Source of the DNA: M55B132 sp964508895
GTDB lineage: Bacteria > Bacteroidota > Bacteroidia > Bacteroidales > B18-G4
DNA length: 64,000 bases
Direction: 5' to 3'
NCBI GenBank assembly: GCA_964508895.1
Contig: CAZDWF010000002.1
Location: 1 to 64,000 of the forward strand
The notes under the pieces are model-generated. The model had not been told where the DNA came from. It ran no database searches and saw only the letters and a program-made list of their open reading frames with translations. Position numbers and translations under genes: made by a program. Below are positions 61,701 to 64,000 of the stretch, in pieces; position 1 is the stretch's first letter, and each line of letters opens with the position of its first letter.

Positions 61701-64000
61701 ATGTTTTTTACAACCCTACCAAAACCATCATAGTAAAACTCAGAATCAAGATTATTGACATCTGTTGAAATTTTTATATTCCCAGTATTTGGATAATATT
61801 GATATTCAATTGTATGTTCTAATGCATTGCTTTCCGATTCTAAAAATCTACCATCTGGAGAATATATATAATTGTTCACCCTATCAGCTAAACCTGCTGC
61901 AGTAGTCCTAATTTCTTCAATGTTACCATAATCATCATAGATGTAATTAGTGTGAAATTTTTTCGTTTCTAGTGGCTCTATTGTGGTTTTCTTTAATTGT
62001 CCGGTTTCAGGATAGTATTCTTTTTCCGTTAACCTTTCGATAGGTGATTCATCATATGATGTATGGATTGTTTTTATCTTTTCCTCTAAACTTAATATCC
62101 ATGTGTCACCTGAAGTTAGGTTTAATAAATCAATCTCCTGATATTTATTAACCCATTCTGTACCTAGTTCTTTCTTCGAAATTGAAGTAATCCGCTCTGG
62201 AATACCATTTGCATCAAAAAAATACTGTATATCTTGGAAATAGTAATCCGTTAGCTGGTTATTAAGGTTGTACGTTTCTGTGATGGTTTCATCGGTATAA
62301 TGAAAATATCGATTGTCTCCAAAATCATGATAAAAATTGGATAAGGCCCGGCTATTAATAAGCGCTGAGGATGCTGATAACCATTGCTTTATGGCATCTG
62401 TTTGTACATGGTAATATGGATTTTCACAGCTATAATAGGTTGTTGTAGTTGTGCCATCTGAATGATCATTAAATGTAACTTCATCGAATCCAAGAAATCC
62501 TTTTCCGAACCTATGATATTTAGCACCAACATATTCGCAAGATGTATAATAGGTATCACCGCCATTTCCTGTTTCTCTGTCATAACCGGTAACTACATTT
62601 AATCCACTATTTATATGACATAATGGGTATTCCACTTCGTACCCTTTGGAATACGAACTAGTATTATCGTTTTGACAATAATAAATTTCAATAGTTTCAC
62701 CCAGGCCGTTTATTATGTTGGTTATAATAGGGATGTTGGGAGTATATAACAAACAAAATGTTCGATAAGAGCATGATTTAGTACTATGAATATCCATCGT
62801 TACAAAATCTGGTAACCCAGAATTATGGACTTCGCACCATATGTACCTTAAATTATTTAAGTTAGCAGATCCGATATGAGGCTCTTGAAGCACCAGGGTT
62901 TCACCTGGCATAAATGATTTACCATCTGGTTTCGCTAGATAATCAATTCGTATATATTGATCAGGGTTTGAACCCCCATTTAATATTTTTAGTAATGATA
63001 GATCTTTCTTCCGGTCTCCATTAAGATCAACTACAAAAGCCCTGTAATCTCCAGAAAGAATATTACTTATTGTTTGATTTTGAGAAATCATGAAACCATT
63101 GCCATATGAATGATATATCCTGACATTATCCTGCTGATCATAATTCATGAGTAAAACATCCGCTTTCGCATCTCCATTGAAATCTCCCGTCAATATTTCA
63201 ACATTAGTATTTGCAAAAGCTGAAAGGCCATCATACCTGGATATTTGTTGATTATCTGATGTGAGTTCAAATACTTTAGATTCACCAGTGGAGATTACTA
63301 GTATTTCATCCTTACCTTCACCGTCAAAATCAGCAGTGAAAAACTTTTCGGGATAATACCATGGATTTCCCATACCATCAGTAACAATAGTAGATAATGG
63401 TTCATTAATCGTACTTAAATAAAAGTGCAATTTCATAAATGAACCACCTTCACGATACAACAAACCACAATCCATAATCCCATCACCTGAAAAATCTCCA
63501 AGAATAAATTCGGGATCCACATATAGGCTTAAAGGTATAACAAATACATTAGGCGTTATTGTAGAGGTAAATGAATTTGTGTTTTTATCATATTCTATAT
63601 ACATTATATTCCCAACAGCCTGGCCTCCTATTTGATATACATAGAAAATATCCTTTATGGCATCCCCATTAAAATCACCGGTTTGGAATGACATTAATGG
63701 ATAATAAAATTCGTGATAAAAATCGCTTTCTTGGCTAAAAAAACCATTGCCACAATTCATATGGATATAAAACTCATCTTTATAATTACCATTGATTTTT
63801 AAATGTATCAGTTCATCTTTACCATCCTGATTAAAATCTGATTCGAATAAATGTGAAGTTTCATCAATATTTTCATTAAACAATTCGTTTGAATAACTTG
63901 TTGGATTATATACAGGAAGATGCCATGTAAAAAATGTTGGATTGAAAAAGCTACCATCAAAACCAAATTGTTTAACAGATGACAAGTATTTATTATTAAA
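58763..64000 (-). CDS. TcdB/SpvB-like YD-repeat (RHS) protein with JAMM-like C-terminal tip, N-terminus off the window
   Basis: Over 1740 residues, open through the window's right edge, so the start and any signal peptide are missing. Residue numbers count from a TTG at 63985. Residues ~45-400 hold six or so FG-GAP/VCBS repeats (DFNQDGKDELI, DFNGDAIKDIF, DFSGDGIMD). Next, ~420-540, a TcdB_toxin_midN-like part (VTGYDRETGNGG... YHRFGKGFLGFDEVTF). YD repeats fill ~600-1400 (YDDYGNIEEI, YDGFGRVVK, YDQLGRIIN, YDKFGNLDE). The RHS core ends ARFLSPDPFMQ... NPLKYTDPSGYN (~1410). The variable tip (~1450-1740) contains AHTHPVNGYRLASSDD: H1665-x-H1667-x8-S1676-x2-D1679, a JAMM/DUF4329-like metal motif. 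Probably a surface or secreted toxin-like protein whose shell encloses the tip. Confidence 0.88.
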   Translation of the reverse strand, partial: FNNKYLSSVKQFGFDGSFFNPTFFTWHLPVYNPTSYSNELFNENIDETSHLFESDFNQDGKDELIHLKINGNYKDEFYIHMNCGNGFFSQESDFYHEFYYPLMSFQTGDFNGDAIKDIFYVYQIGGQAVGNIMYIEYDKNTNSFTSTITPNVFVIPLSLYVDPEFILGDFSGDGIMDCGLLYREGGSFMKLHFYLSTINEPLSTIVTDGMGNPWYYPEKFFTADFDGEGKDEILVISTGESKVFELTSDNQQISRYDGLSAFANTNVEILTGDFNGDAKADVLLMNYDQQDNVRIYHSYGNGFMISQNQTISNILSGDYRAFVVDLNGDRKKDLSLLKILNGGSNPDQYIRIDYLAKPDGKSFMPGETLVLQEPHIGSANLNNLRYIWCEVHNSGLPDFVTMDIHSTKSCSYRTFCLLYTPNIPIITNIINGLGETIEIYYCQNDNTSSYSKGYEVEYPLCHINSGLNVVTGYDRETGNGGDTYYTSCEYVGAKYHRFGKGFLGFDEVTFNDHSDGTTTTTYYSCENPYYHVQTDAIKQWLSASSALINSRALSNFYHDFGDNRYFHYTDETITETYNLNNQLTDYYFQDIQYFFDANGIPERITSISKKELGTEWVNKYQEIDLLNLTSGDTWILSLEEKIKTIHTSYDESPIERLTEKEYYPETGQLKKTTIEPLETKKFHTNYIYDDYGNIEEIRTTAAGLADRVNNYIYSPDGRFLESESNALEHTIEYQYYPNTGNIKISTDVNNLDSEFYYDGFGRVVKNIGPDRVETHNVLRWSDSHPDACTNTSYYSWTNTSGQSEEVIFFDKYGNKLRGVTIGFDGSKIYKDQEYYYDNNKIGLIKRISNPYYSDENPYYQTFTYDDLRRKEIITSTDDVITTFSYGIKQVTTTVVDGNETRIKCNVLDAAGRLKESKDVTNNESVKNKYYSNGLLKETWVNDHEDTKIQYSYDKFGNLDELIDPNRGTIVNEYNAFGEMISETKSSGFITYFEYDQLGRIINRIEEDGMTNWTYDTQENGIGILHYVDCEFYDANDEITTSKEEYYYDELSRIIKVEKSINDEVLTQNNSYDVYSRVKSVTYPSGYELKNHYSNYGYLWKVTGDNPEVEWKADEVNSIGKIKDFSLGTDIQSSWTYRTDNFRVLSIQSGKTSANDLQNLAFDWQGMGNLHYRKDNNKNIQETFNYDDFDRLTHCYVNGNLQLHQDYDDIGNISSKNDVGTYEYDQNGAGPNAVTKITDPVSSFLDDEQLIHYTSFDKIVKIEQNNKVLNMAYGSSHSRIRQVIDHGDGNIVTKTYFGNTYEKIEFSDGRSKEIHYLSSPSGVFGILTIDNEGKKEINYILKDYLGNINVVLDDDGNVLEEVNFDAWGRLRNPNTWTYDNAPNNTMYDRGYTMHEHLFDFKLINMNGRVFDPVVARFLSPDPFMQDFGNTQNHNSYSYCLNNPLKYTDPSGYNFIDALETGIRMFLNSVSIPARLLSGGTEWLNDKINGTPGDPNGYFSVQYTIFGILPAPPPGYIALFDSWEGASYGSKGGFVSADGTFHSHDEMALEAWAHYESVRAAVEEGDNNNFDIGEVLDAYHWVKTPGMGYNIPQEKTLLDYSTQEEAYAKAYKLYEKDGHEYGVYHFQHRITKKDLWIVDKLSKHRDVDKVIWRGSVPDKYIKLGYSLKGTAHTHPVNGYRLASSDDFNAARELNIGYFDVISAGRTIYRYNLMNGSSNLRNLHSISPLSNTTPNNERLFVEDEVLYY

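Overview
The window looks like chromosome from a Bacteroidota bacterium, probably a Bacteroidales-type lineage. It is AT-rich. Secreted proteins end in type IX secretion (T9SS) sorting domains, promoters carry the TAnnTTTG -7 element, and methylmalonyl-CoA mutase is split into two subunits. S46 peptidase, OstA/LptD-like envelope proteins, DUF2723 and GxxExxY proteins are further typical families. No species name can be supported from sequence alone.

Layout. (1) 1-12390 (+): the tail of a compact operon with overlapping start/stop codons: LolA-like protein, small exported protein, hotdog dehydratase-like protein, GT2-DUF2062, a 1280-residue RND(MMPL)-acyltransferase-methyltransferase fusion, two phytoene-desaturase-like flavoproteins, a C45 Ntn-hydrolase and a PaaK-like adenylate-forming ligase. 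This set resembles the accessory/export half of aryl-polyene or flexirubin-type pigment clusters; ketosynthases and carrier proteins would lie left of the window. (2) 11057-16292: a 2616-bp block containing the ligase, a secreted protein and most of a beta-barrel-like gene is present twice in tandem, apparently without differences. (3) 16683-21259: secreted protein, acyltransferase, alkaline phosphatase lipoprotein, a steroid-5-alpha-reductase-like membrane enzyme, and a GxxExxY gene enclosed by 38-bp inverted repeats. (4) 21531-24895: gatE-gatD, the archaeal-type Glu-tRNA(Gln) amidotransferase. (5) 25174-30612: polysaccharide deacetylase, DUF2723 membrane protein, phosphoglycerate mutase, metallophosphoesterase. 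(6) 30692-37983: two FG-GAP-repeat and two Ycf48/BNR-like-repeat T9SS-secreted proteins, each as a tandem paralogue pair. (7) 38175-45118: mutB-mutA, an S46 (DPP11-like) peptidase and RidA. (8) 45221-54709: an envelope block with LptD, N-acetylmuramoyl-alanine amidase, MCE/MlaD protein, OstA-like protein, lipid kinase and LTA-synthase-like sulfatase. (9) 54772-56701: a four-helix-bundle (S23) gene between repeats, then an ECF sigma factor with a membrane partner. (10) 56732-64000: the start of an integrated element, with a tRNA-Lys 3' half, a frameshifted tyrosine recombinase behind a strong promoter, a small exported protein and a large TcdB/SpvB-YD-repeat (RHS) protein running off the window.

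The points most worth following up are the bacterial gatDE pair, the exact tandem duplication inside the pigment-type operon, two different small-gene cassettes bounded by repeats, and the tRNA-Lys-bounded element with an RHS protein that ends in a JAMM-like metalloprotease motif.
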